From contig NZ_JAJOZB010000001.1 of the NCBI RefSeq assembly GCF_023701745.1, positions 8,975,001-9,039,000 on the forward strand: a stretch of 64,000 bases of DNA. Reading direction: 5' to 3'. The position numbers and the translations under genes were made by a program. Below the pieces are notes generated by a model. That model worked only from the letters and a program-made list of their open reading frames with translations. It did not search any database and was not told where the DNA came from. This DNA is from Streptomyces sp. RKAG293 (GTDB lineage: Bacteria > Actinomycetota > Actinomycetes > Streptomycetales > Streptomycetaceae). The first letter of the stretch is position 1, and each line of letters opens with the position of its first letter. This document shows positions 51,499 to 59,043 of this stretch, piece by piece.

Positions 51499-52385
51499 TC
51501 GTCGTCATGGGAGCCACCGGGGCCACCGGCAGCGCACTCCTTCAACGCCTGGTCACCCTCGGGGTGCCGAGCCGGGCACTGAGCCGCGACCCCGACCGCC
51601 TGTGGGCCGGCCTCGACGAAGCGGCCCGCGCGCTCGTCGAGGTCCGAGGGGCGGACGCACAGGACCCGAAGTCGCTGCGGAACGCCTTCCACGGCGCCGA
51701 CCAACTCTTCATCAGCATGGTCAACAGTCCGGCACAGGTCGCTCTGGAAACCCGCGCCATCACCCTCGCCGCCGACAGCGGCATCCGGCACATCGTCAAG
51801 CTCTCCGCCCCGGCGGCCGCCCCGAACTCCCCGGTCGCCATCTCCCGCTGGCACCACAGCATCGAGGAAGTCCTGCGCGAGAGCGGCCTGACCCACACCC
51901 TGCTGCGCCCCTACGCCTTCATGCAGAAACTGCTGACCCTGGCACCGGCGATCGTGGCCCGAGGCGTCGTCCTCGGCTCCCTGGGGAACGCCGCTTGCAA
52001 CTACGTCGACTGCCGCGACATCGGTGACGTCGCCGCCGAGGCGCTGGTGCGACCCCAGGTCGCCGGGCGGACCTACACCCTCACCGGGCGGCGTACCTTC
52101 AGCCAGCCCGAGTTGGCCGAGCTGCTGAGTTCGGTGCTCGGACGCCGTATCGAGTACGTCGACCTGCCGCCCGCGGCCATGCGGCAGAACCTGGTCGAGC
52201 ACGGCGGCCTGCCCGACTGGCTGGCCGCCCACATCGTCGAGATCCAGCAACTGGCCGTGACCCGGCCGGAACAGCCCACGGACACCGTCTCCCGAATCCT
52301 GGGCCGCGAACCCCGCACGCTGGAGGCCTTCCTGAGCGAGAACATCCAGCACTTCCAAACAGGCCCCACCGCCGCCCGGCGCTGA
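51495..52385 (+). CDS. NAD(P)H-binding NmrA-like protein
   Basis: A 296-residue atypical short-chain reductase of the NmrA/HSCARG group: Rossmann start IVVMGATGATGSALLQRL, ALSRDPDRL, a segment VKLSAPAAAPNS, then HHSIEEVLRESGLTHTLLRP and the C-terminal LTGRRTFSQPELAELLSSVLG typical of these proteins. Members act as redox sensors or as quinone and nitro reductases; activity here unknown. Coupled to the membrane protein upstream by a 4-base overlap, with AAAGG before the start. A related protein is encoded at the right edge of the window. Confidence 0.9.
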   Translation: MIVVMGATGATGSALLQRLVTLGVPSRALSRDPDRLWAGLDEAARALVEVRGADAQDPKSLRNAFHGADQLFISMVNSPAQVALETRAITLAADSGIRHIVKLSAPAAAPNSPVAISRWHHSIEEVLRESGLTHTLLRPYAFMQKLLTLAPAIVARGVVLGSLGNAACNYVDCRDIGDVAAEALVRPQVAGRTYTLTGRRTFSQPELAELLSSVLGRRIEYVDLPPAAMRQNLVEHGGLPDWLAAHIVEIQQLAVTRPEQPTDTVSRILGREPRTLEAFLSENIQHFQTGPTAARR

Positions 52386-52400
52386 CCCCGTCCGTGGCAC

Positions 52401-52440
52401 ACGGGTCCGGTCCGGGCGCACGCCACCGGGCCGGACCCGT
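52401..52440 (+). terminator. Strong hairpin terminator
   Basis: ACGGGTCCGGTCCGG (52401-52415) pairs with CCGGGCCGGACCCGT (52426-52440): 15 pairs with one wobble, 10-base loop, 15 bases after the NmrA-type stop. Confidence 0.82.
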
Positions 52441-52577
52441 CCGCGGATCGGCGGAAGCGGCCAAGCCGGCGGCAGCCGCTGGTGCAGCCGCTGCCGATGC
52501 CGACCAGCAGGTCAGGCTCTCTGGAGGATTCCCGGCGGAGCCTCATCGGCGTTCCGCGACCTTTCTGCCGCCGCTGA

Positions 52578-53141
52578 TCACGGCGTGGGGTGCGCAGCCG
52601 GCGCCGAGGGTTGCCGCCTTCCGCCTACGCAATCAGTCCGGTGCCGCGCGCAGGAGCCCCGCCAATCTCTCAGCGCCCAGCCGAGAACGAGCCCGAGCCC
52701 CGGCAGCGGCAGCGCCAGAACCACGAAGAGAAGGGCCACGACGATGGCCGAGAAGGGCGTCCACACTCTGCTCGAGTAGGGACCGAAGCTCTCAACGCCC
52801 GGGGCCGCCGTCGCCATGACCGACAGCACTGCGGCGACCGCGGCCTCGCGCAGGGCGCCAAGGCGTCCGAAGCCCACACCCAACGGCAAACCCACAACGC
52901 CGACCACGATGAAGGAAACCGGCAGCGAGATCCCCGTCAAGTCACCGTTCGGAGCCAACCACTCCTGCACCAAGGGGTTTGCCGTTGAGACAATGATCCA
53001 GGCAGCTGAGAGCAGCCAGACCTTCCACATCCTCGACACCCGCTGCGCTTTGCGGATCTTTTCCGCCGGGCCGGCCTCCGAAGCGAGGAGGTTCTTCAGT
53101 CGGGCCTTCAGTCTGTGACTGTCCGGCTTGATCCAGCGCAT
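52578..53141 (-). CDS. Membrane protein of unknown function
   Basis: A 187-residue protein with a basic N-terminal cytoplasmic part (DSHRLKARLKNLLASEAGPA) and four predicted helices: VWLLSAAWIIVSTANPLV, LPVSFIVVGVVGLPLGVGFG, AAVAAVLSVMATAAPG and FSAIVVALLFVVLALPLPGLGLV. Not recognised. GGAGGAG six bases before ATG 53141 is a strong ribosome site. The palindrome at 53176 lies just upstream and may control it. Confidence 0.75.
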   Translation of the reverse strand: MRWIKPDSHRLKARLKNLLASEAGPAEKIRKAQRVSRMWKVWLLSAAWIIVSTANPLVQEWLAPNGDLTGISLPVSFIVVGVVGLPLGVGFGRLGALREAAVAAVLSVMATAAPGVESFGPYSSRVWTPFSAIVVALLFVVLALPLPGLGLVLGWALRDWRGSCARHRTDCVGGRRQPSAPAAHPTP

Positions 53142-53175
53142 GGCTGACTCCTCCACCATCCCGGCAACGCAATAT

Positions 53176-53187
53176 TGAACGCGTTCA
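53176..53187. promoter_or_regulatory. 12-bp palindrome upstream of membrane gene
   Basis: TGAACGCGTTCA, a perfect palindrome, 35 bases before the start of the membrane protein gene. It resembles operators of TetR-type repressors, but no such gene is adjacent. Confidence 0.45.
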
Positions 53188-53336
53188 GAATCATGTCATA
53201 CGCAGGCCGCGGCTGGATCTCTTCCATGGCTGATGCGATGGAACACGCTGGGATGGCTGCCGCCGTCCAGTACATGGGCCAGCGTCGTCGCCCGCGCCAG
53301 CGTGGCTTGACCGGCGACGGCCCGAACGACCAGTCC

Positions 53337-54320
53337 TCAGCCCGCGGTAGTGGTCCTGGCCGTGGTTCTGGCCGTGGTCTTGGTCTTGATGAGCGGCGCG
53401 TCCCGTGAGAGCTCCCGGAACCCGAGGCCGTAGTACAGCCCGCGCGCCTTGGGGTGCCCCGGCGCACCCAGGCAGACGACCGTCGCATGTGTGGCGCCGG
53501 CCGCCCGCGCCAGATGCATCCCGTGCAGCATCATCGCCCTTGCCAGCCCGAGCCGACGGTAGTCCGGATGCGTTCCGACCGGTTCGAACTCGACGGTCTT
53601 GTTCACCTCGTCGAACCACATGATCGTCGAGGATGCCATGGTTCCGTCCGGCGCCTCCACCAGGACGTGAAGGTCGCCGCGATAGGCCGCCGTCTGCCGG
53701 ACATCGTCGTAGCTTCGGGCCGTGTACGCGGAGGGAGCCCACGCGTCCAGATGGGCCAGGACCGCGGCCTGCGGTCCGGCCTCGTCGGCGGTGCGGAACC
53801 GGAATCCGGACGGCAGCACCGGCCGCTCCACATCCGTGAGGTCCCGCTCGTTGAGCTGGGTCCAGTCGCCGGTGTCACCGAGCGCCCCCACGTCGGTCCC
53901 ATAGCCGTGCGCCGCCCATCGCTTCAGCGCGAACTCCGCGGCGGTCGTCGGCGACACCGTGCGCTCGAGGCCGGCCGCCACACCGTCGTACCACTCGATC
54001 ACTTCGTCGACCAGTTCGGTGTGGTCAGGATGGACCTGATAACTCAGACAGGCGCCGGTGACGTCCGTGGCCGTCCCGTCATTGCGCCGCACCTGGTGCG
54101 GAAGGAAGGCCCAGCCCCACGCCACCAATTCGCCACCGGAGAACCACAGCCGACGCGGCCAGGTCGCGCCGTAGGAGGCGCACCCCTTGCCCCAGACCCA
54201 GGCCAGCTCCCCGTACGAAGCGCCGGCGCTGATCAGGTCCGGGCGGGAGGCGGTGACGCGCTGTGCCAGACCCTGCATGAGCGGAATGTCCGCGGCGGTC
54301 AAGAGCTCGACGTCGGTCAT
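53337..54320 (-). CDS. GNAT family N-acetyltransferase
   Basis: A 327-residue protein with a complete GNAT fold in the C-terminal half: TMASSTIMWFDEVNKTVEFEPVGTHPDYRRLGLARAM contains strand 4 and the acetyl-CoA loop RRLGLA, followed by the conserved C-terminal ATVVCLGAPGHPKARGLYYGLGF. The N-terminal half is a degenerate GNAT copy, as in two-domain acetyltransferases. Substrate unknown. The C-terminus has a 15-residue Lys/Thr/Arg tail (TARTTARTTTAG) coded by a short DNA repeat. ATG 54320 is taken; the site is weak and the frame extends to 54434. Confidence 0.85.
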   Translation of the reverse strand: MTDVELLTAADIPLMQGLAQRVTASRPDLISAGASYGELAWVWGKGCASYGATWPRRLWFSGGELVAWGWAFLPHQVRRNDGTATDVTGACLSYQVHPDHTELVDEVIEWYDGVAAGLERTVSPTTAAEFALKRWAAHGYGTDVGALGDTGDWTQLNERDLTDVERPVLPSGFRFRTADEAGPQAAVLAHLDAWAPSAYTARSYDDVRQTAAYRGDLHVLVEAPDGTMASSTIMWFDEVNKTVEFEPVGTHPDYRRLGLARAMMLHGMHLARAAGATHATVVCLGAPGHPKARGLYYGLGFRELSRDAPLIKTKTTARTTARTTTAG

Positions 54321-54445
54321 GGTGCGCCACTGTGCCAGGACTCCGCGAAGCCGTCGAATCGTTTTCCCGCCGGCCGCCGGGCCACGGTCGACCGGTTCCG
54401 CCGGGTGGGAATGCCGGGCGGCCGCCCGCGCCATAGGCTCGGCGC

Positions 54446-54919
54446 ATGTCCGATTTCATCGCCGAAGGCGCGTCGGCCGCGGACCTTCCCGCACCGGCTG
54501 AGGGCCTGCTGCTCACGCACTTCCTCACGGTCAGCGACGTTCCGCGCTCGCGGGCGTTCTACGCCGATGTACTGGGCGGAAGGGTGGTGCTGGAGGAGAA
54601 CCCCTGCATCATCAAGGTCGCCAACAGCTGGATCATCATGAACCCCGGCGGCGGGCCCACCGACGACAAGCCCGACGTCGTCCTGCGCACACCGGAGGAC
54701 CCCCATACGGTCTCCAGCTTCCTGAACGTACGGGTAGCGGACCTCCAGGAGTTCTACGCGGCGGCCCGCGCCAAGGGAGCCGAGTTCCTCACCCCGCCCA
54801 TCGACCGGCGCGCCGAGCTGCGCTGCTACATGCGCGACCCGGACGGGTACCTCATCGAGGTAGGGCAGGCCACGGGCCTGCTGAAGGGCATCCTGGCACG
54901 CACCGGCACCGGCACCTGA
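54446..54919 (+). CDS. VOC family (glyoxalase/bleomycin-resistance fold) protein
   Basis: A 157-residue protein with the paired beta-alpha-beta-beta-beta modules of the vicinal oxygen chelate superfamily: LLTHFLTVSDVPRSRAFYAD with VLGGRVVLEE, then VSSFLNVRVADLQEFYAAARAKGAEFL and the closing RCYMRDPDGYLIEVGQ, whose Glu is the usual last metal ligand. Function (lyase, dioxygenase or binding protein) cannot be assigned. ATG 54446. Followed after 35 bases by the zinc-finger gene, probably cotranscribed. Confidence 0.9.
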   Translation: MSDFIAEGASAADLPAPAEGLLLTHFLTVSDVPRSRAFYADVLGGRVVLEENPCIIKVANSWIIMNPGGGPTDDKPDVVLRTPEDPHTVSSFLNVRVADLQEFYAAARAKGAEFLTPPIDRRAELRCYMRDPDGYLIEVGQATGLLKGILARTGTGT

Positions 54920-54954
54920 CCGCCGAACGGCGCCTCACACGAGAGGTAACCCTC

Positions 54955-55308
54955 ATGGCAGACCAGCAGATCCCAGGCCTCGATCCGACCGCGACGCCCA
55001 GCGGAACTGGGTGCGTGGAGTGCTTGGCCAATGCGGGATGGTGGTTCCATCTGCGGCGCTGCGCCGCCTGTGGGCACATCGGATGCTGCGACTCATCGCC
55101 CGGGCAGCACGGCACGCAACATGCGCGCGAGGCCGGACACCCCCTGCTGACCAGCTTCGAACCGGGTGAGGACTGGTTCTGGAACATCGAGACCGATCAG
55201 TACTACGAGGGGCCGGAGCTGACCCCGCCCACCGCGCACCCGGCTTCGCAGTCCACGCCGGGCCCCCAGGACAAGGTCCCCGCGGACTGGGAGCAGAAGC
55301 TCCACTGA
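54955..55308 (+). CDS. UBP-type zinc finger protein
   Basis: A 117-residue protein, essentially one ZnF-UBP domain: GCVECLANAGWWFHLRRCAA followed by CGHIGCCDSS and HGTQHAREAGHPL, giving the Cys and His ligands of the fold known from ubiquitin proteases. Bacterial members are common in Streptomyces and have no known ubiquitin. The C terminus (residues 85-117) is Pro/Gln-rich. GAGAGG upstream of ATG 54955. Confidence 0.9.
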   Translation: MADQQIPGLDPTATPSGTGCVECLANAGWWFHLRRCAACGHIGCCDSSPGQHGTQHAREAGHPLLTSFEPGEDWFWNIETDQYYEGPELTPPTAHPASQSTPGPQDKVPADWEQKLH

Positions 55309-55342
55309 CCGCGCTGGACTGCCGGGCCCTCCGGTCCGGGAG

Positions 55343-56281
55343 TCAGATCCGCTGGAGCGGGTCCGTGATGCCTCCGGGGCACGCGAGCGCCGCGATGTCC
55401 CATCCGGCGCCTTCGGCCCCGGCCCGGTAGGCGCTCTCGTAGAAGGCGAGGACGGCGGCACGAGGATCGGGCGCGACACGGGCCGCGTCGTAGCGCAGCA
55501 CGGCCAGGTGGCTGTCGCCGCGCGCGACCCACCGCGCGGACGCGGGGCTGAGCGGCTCGCCGGCCAGGCCCGCGGGCTCGGGGGCGGTGTAGGAGTAGAA
55601 GGCGGGCTCGGGGAAGGTGTCGTCGCCGAACCAGAAGCCGAAGCTGATCACCTCTCGGGAGTACGCCTCCCGGGTCACGGGGTCGGTCTGCCGGGACTGG
55701 TCGATCCGCCGCCCGGAGAACCGGCTGTGGGCGATGTCGAAGGTGTGCCAGAAGTGGTGCACCGGACTCTGCTTCCCCGAGTAGCCCGCCGCGAACTCCT
55801 CCAGCACGCACGCGACCTGGCTCAAAACCCGCCAGTACCGGTTGGCGGCCACGGGATCGTACGTCGTGTGCTCGGTGTCCTCGGCGAACGGCCGGCCGGA
55901 GTCCGGCAGGTCGAAGGGCCTGGGAACGGCGATGTCCACCCGGACCCCCAGCGCGGCCAGAGCGGCCAGGGTCGCGTCATGGAAGGACGCGACGGACTGG
56001 CCCGGAAGCGGGAAGGACCGCTCTTCGCCGTCCAGCGTCGCGATGACGAGCCGGTGGTCGACGAAGTCGAAGTCGATCGTGAAGATCTGGCTCCCGCCGG
56101 CCTGCCCCATCGGACGCGTGGTGATCCCGCGCCCCGTGACATGGAACGGGACGTTCCACCAGTGGTTGCACCGGGCGCTCGCCGCGAGGCGGATCTTGCC
56201 GACGATCTGCGCGAAGCGGTGCAGCGTCTCCTTGGTATCCCGCCACTCCATCAGCGGCACCGGCGGGAAGATCTCCGTCAT
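55343..56281 (-). CDS. DUF5996 family protein
   Basis: A 312-residue soluble protein of the DUF5996 family. Typical segments: PLMEWRDTKETLHRFAQIVGKIRLA, HWWNVPFHVTGRGITT, DFVDHRLVI, and the His-containing PVHHFWHTFDIAHSRFSGRR. The end, YESAYRAGAEGAGWDIAAL, is also standard. Activity unknown. ATG 56281. Converges closely on the zinc-finger gene (34 bases). Confidence 0.9.
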   Translation of the reverse strand: MTEIFPPVPLMEWRDTKETLHRFAQIVGKIRLAASARCNHWWNVPFHVTGRGITTRPMGQAGGSQIFTIDFDFVDHRLVIATLDGEERSFPLPGQSVASFHDATLAALAALGVRVDIAVPRPFDLPDSGRPFAEDTEHTTYDPVAANRYWRVLSQVACVLEEFAAGYSGKQSPVHHFWHTFDIAHSRFSGRRIDQSRQTDPVTREAYSREVISFGFWFGDDTFPEPAFYSYTAPEPAGLAGEPLSPASARWVARGDSHLAVLRYDAARVAPDPRAAVLAFYESAYRAGAEGAGWDIAALACPGGITDPLQRI

Positions 56282-56396
56282 CGTTCCATGATGAGCCCGC
56301 TACCGGCGTCCGGCATCCCCGCCCGGGGACACGGAGAGAGTGGCTGAGCCCCCGGCCGCCGGAGCCGGCGCAGATCACCCGGCAGCCACGGCACTG

Positions 56397-56771
56397 TCAA
56401 ACAGCTCCAGAAATGTCTCCCGCAAAAACGATCATCTGGTCGATCCTGGTATCCCGCAGATGCACCACATCCGTGCCGGCCAGCGTCGGGCCACTGCCCT
56501 GCGTGCTGTAGACCCAGCGATACCGCGCCCATTCCCCAGGTGCGTCGACCGCCGAAGCGCGCACCATCAAGCCCGGTCCCGCGGGATGACGCCGCATCTC
56601 CAGCACGAAGCGCTCAACCGCCTCCAGACCCTCGCAGCGCCCCAACGGTCCCCAGAAGACGACGTCGGGGGTGAGAGCTCGGACGAGCAGCTCCGTGACG
56701 TAGCTGTCGGCAGACGCGTTGAATGCCGAGACGAACGTATCAATGGCTGTCTGAGCGGGTTCTTCCTGCAT
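56397..56771 (-). CDS. Nuclear transport factor 2 (SnoaL)-like protein
   Basis: About 124 residues with an NTF2-like fold: a starting helix AQTAIDTFVSAFNA, then LTPDVVFWGPLG, the helix CEGLEAVERFVLEMRR and strands ARYRWVYSTQGSGPTLAGTD and RIDQMIVFAGD. Such proteins are small binding proteins or isomerases/cyclases. ATG 56771 is used; a GTG at 56777 is in frame. Stands alone; no neighbour suggests a substrate. Confidence 0.8.
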   Translation of the reverse strand: MQEEPAQTAIDTFVSAFNASADSYVTELLVRALTPDVVFWGPLGRCEGLEAVERFVLEMRRHPAGPGLMVRASAVDAPGEWARYRWVYSTQGSGPTLAGTDVVHLRDTRIDQMIVFAGDISGAV

Positions 56772-56876
56772 CGTCACTTCTTATCAGAACCTGGATGCCG
56801 GACCCCGGAGACTGACGGTGCCAAACTCCGCCAACTTGCCACGAGCAGCGAAAGGTTCACCGGGAGTCGTACGGCG

Positions 56877-57218
56877 TCAGATGCTGTCGTCCTCCCAGGA
56901 CGATGTCTCCTTCCGGGCGGCCGCGAAGCTTGCGTCGACGACCGCCAGGTCCGCGTCCGTGACGGCCCGCGCCCGGCGCATCGCGAGTATCAGCCATACC
57001 GCGGCCGCCAGTGCCAGGAGGACCCAGACGGTGGCGGAGGCGGTGGCGGCGGCGTGCGTGGGGCAGCCGCCGCTCGGGAATGCCCGGCCGCCCCGGTAGT
57101 CGGACGCGGCACACTGCGCGACGGCAGGATCCGGCGTCACCAGGACGAGGGCCGTCGCGAGAAGCGGGGCGAACACGGCGAGGGCCCGGGGGGTGCGGGA
57201 TCGGGTCACGACGGTCAC
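56877..57218 (-). CDS. Small secreted/membrane protein, last gene of PrsW operon
   Basis: A 113-residue protein with a signal peptide (to about residue 34, AVA before QC), an external loop with three Cys (QCAASDY, SGGCPTH), one membrane helix (ATVWVLLALAAAVWLILAM) and a cytoplasmic tail ending in KETSSWEDDSI. Not recognised. Its start overlaps the stop of the PrsW-like gene by 4 bases (ATGA), making it the fourth member of the coupled chain. It could be a substrate of the protease or a subunit. Confidence 0.75.
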   Translation of the reverse strand: MTVVTRSRTPRALAVFAPLLATALVLVTPDPAVAQCAASDYRGGRAFPSGGCPTHAAATASATVWVLLALAAAVWLILAMRRARAVTDADLAVVDASFAAARKETSSWEDDSI

Positions 57219-58627
57219 GACGGGACTCCTTGCTCGGGATGGGCCGGATGGACGTTCGGACGCATCGCGAACCCCTTCAACTCCATGACGTGATCACGCT
57301 GTTGCGTCAGTGGTGAGGTCAACAGGCGCAACTGGGTCTGCTGGAGACGGATCAGGTGGCGCAGCCCGGCGGTGCCGTCACGCCGCCAGACCCGCAGTTC
57401 GAGCAGCAGGCGACGGCGCGGGGACAGCAACAATTCGCACTCGGCGGGTGTCACGGCGAGGGCGCCGCCCACCGTCTCGAACCGCAGAGCCGCTCGCAGC
57501 TCGCCCGCTTGGTCGCGCAGTCCCCGTCGCAGCAGCAGGACGCAGGCGACCACGAACGGGCCCGTGGCGAGCAGAGTGACCAGCGGAACGCCCAGGAGCA
57601 CCCCGAGCACCGCGTCGTCGGTGAACAGGTCCTTGCGCCACCGGTCGAGCAGTGGCATGGCCGTGTCGAGCAGGAAGTGGCCGCCGAATGCGGCGAGAAG
57701 GCCTCCCGCGCACGCGGTGATCCGGTCCCGGCGGGTGGTGGCCCGCATCGCCGTGCCGAACCCGGCTCCCGCCAGCGCGGTGAAGGCGGCGTGCACGGTC
57801 AGCAGTCCTACGACCTGGCGGGTCCAGAACTGGGCGGCCGCCTGGCCGGGTTCGATCTCCGCCACATAGCGGACGGTTTCGGTGAGGTTGAAGCCGATGC
57901 CCACGGCGGCTCCGAGCACCAGTCCGGGTACCAGCCCGTCGGCGTACCGCCGGAAGACGAGGACGAGCAGGGCGACGCCGGCCGCCTTGCCGAGTTCGGC
58001 GAAGAGGTCCGCGTTGAGCGCGGACAGTGCAAGCAGCGTGCGGATCGAGCCGCGCGGGTGTTGGAAGTCCATGAGATATCCGCCCGCGTACCAGGCGAAC
58101 CACATGGCCATGACGGCCGCGAATCCGGCTCCCACCAGCGCGCCCCAGCCGAAGGCGATCAGCGTCAGGCGGGCGGGCAGCCGTATGTACAACTGGGCAC
58201 GGTGCACGATCAGGAGCGCGACACCGGAGGTCGGCAGGCACAGCAACGCCGTCAGCGGGGCATCGGAGAGAGCGTCGAGCGCCATCACGGTGTACGGCAA
58301 CACCAGCACCGCCAGGACGGCAGCCCGGCAGGCGCGCACGACCCGCACCCGCCCGGAGCGGTGCGCTGCGTGCAGCACCGGGGCGAGCAGCAGGGCGATG
58401 CCCCAGCCCGTGTACAGCAGCACCCGGGTCAGCTTCAGCGCGGGCGGCTGGGGCAACAGGTAGATCCGCATCCACGGCAGCGGTGAGTGGATGTCCGGTG
58501 CGGTCCAGTACAGCACCTGGGCCATGGCGAAGGCCGCGGAGAGCACGAGAGCGATGGCCAGGGCGATCCGCCAGGGGCGACGGAAGGTGTCCGGAGCGGT
58601 CCGCGGGGGCGGCGGGGGCAGCGTCAT
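57215..58627 (-). CDS. PrsW-like intramembrane metalloprotease
   Basis: A 470-residue protein with about ten membrane helices. PrsW family elements: DLFAELGKAAGVALLVLVF (the first acidic motif, like EExxK), GIGFNLTETVRYV, a helix with VHAAFTALAGAGFGTAM and FGGHFLLDTAM. PrsW of Bacillus cleaves an anti-sigma factor in the membrane. The last 100 residues are cytoplasmic and helical (ELLLSPRRRLLLELRVWRR, LIRLQQTQLRLL). It overlaps the stalk gene upstream and the small membrane gene downstream by 4 bases each, so those membrane proteins are candidate partners or substrates. Confidence 0.85.
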   Translation of the reverse strand: MTLPPPPPRTAPDTFRRPWRIALAIALVLSAAFAMAQVLYWTAPDIHSPLPWMRIYLLPQPPALKLTRVLLYTGWGIALLLAPVLHAAHRSGRVRVVRACRAAVLAVLVLPYTVMALDALSDAPLTALLCLPTSGVALLIVHRAQLYIRLPARLTLIAFGWGALVGAGFAAVMAMWFAWYAGGYLMDFQHPRGSIRTLLALSALNADLFAELGKAAGVALLVLVFRRYADGLVPGLVLGAAVGIGFNLTETVRYVAEIEPGQAAAQFWTRQVVGLLTVHAAFTALAGAGFGTAMRATTRRDRITACAGGLLAAFGGHFLLDTAMPLLDRWRKDLFTDDAVLGVLLGVPLVTLLATGPFVVACVLLLRRGLRDQAGELRAALRFETVGGALAVTPAECELLLSPRRRLLLELRVWRRDGTAGLRHLIRLQQTQLRLLTSPLTQQRDHVMELKGFAMRPNVHPAHPEQGVPS

Positions 58628-59043
58628 CGGGGGCCTCCGAACGGGTGAGAACCGGGAGGCCCGGTGGGAAAGTCCGACGGCAGGTCAGTGGGGAAGTCGG
58701 ACGGCAGTGCGGTGGGAAAGTCCGATGGCAGGTCGGTGGGGAAGTCGGACGGCAATCCGGTCGGAAAGTCCGACGGCAGGTCGGTGGGGAAGCCGGACGG
58801 CAAACCGGTCGGGAGACCGGAGGGCAGCGGGAACGTGCCGGGCCGTGAAGGCAGGGTGGGCATGTTCTCCGGCAGCGGTATGGCCGGGTCGGTGGTGAAC
58901 GCGGCAAGGGCGCCGAGTGTGAGCGCCACCGCGCCGAGTACACCGACGGCGGCCATGAGCCGGATGTGCGGGCGCCGAGGCTGCCCGGAGGGCTCCAGCT
59001 CCGGCTCCGGCGATCCGGGCGGTCGAGGGCCGGGGTGGGTCAT
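58624..59043 (-). CDS. Membrane-anchored protein with LPSDFPT repeats
   Basis: A 139-residue protein: a Pro-rich cytoplasmic start, one membrane helix (about 28-50, MAAVGVLGAVALTLGALAAF), then an external Pro-rich stalk. Residues 80-127 are six 8-residue units of the type xLPSxFPT, in three 16-residue pairs. The end is GSHPFGG. Likely an elongated wall-spanning stalk. ATG 59043 overlaps the stop of the 780-residue gene (ATGA), and its own stop overlaps the PrsW start. Not a known family. Confidence 0.78.
   Translation of the reverse strand: MTHPGPRPPGSPEPELEPSGQPRRPHIRLMAAVGVLGAVALTLGALAAFTTDPAIPLPENMPTLPSRPGTFPLPSGLPTGLPSGFPTDLPSDFPTGLPSDFPTDLPSDFPTALPSDFPTDLPSDFPTGPPGSHPFGGPR
58663..58806. 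repeat. 24-bp tandem repeat inside the stalk gene
   Basis: Six units of 24 bp, better seen as three of 48 bp, coding xLPSxFPT. DNA identity between units is high, so copy number could vary between strains. Confidence 0.85.

Noticed and set aside
53175..53408. Possible small gene starting with TTG at the palindrome
   Set aside because: No ribosome site, Arg/Gly-rich end antisense to the acetyltransferase gene.
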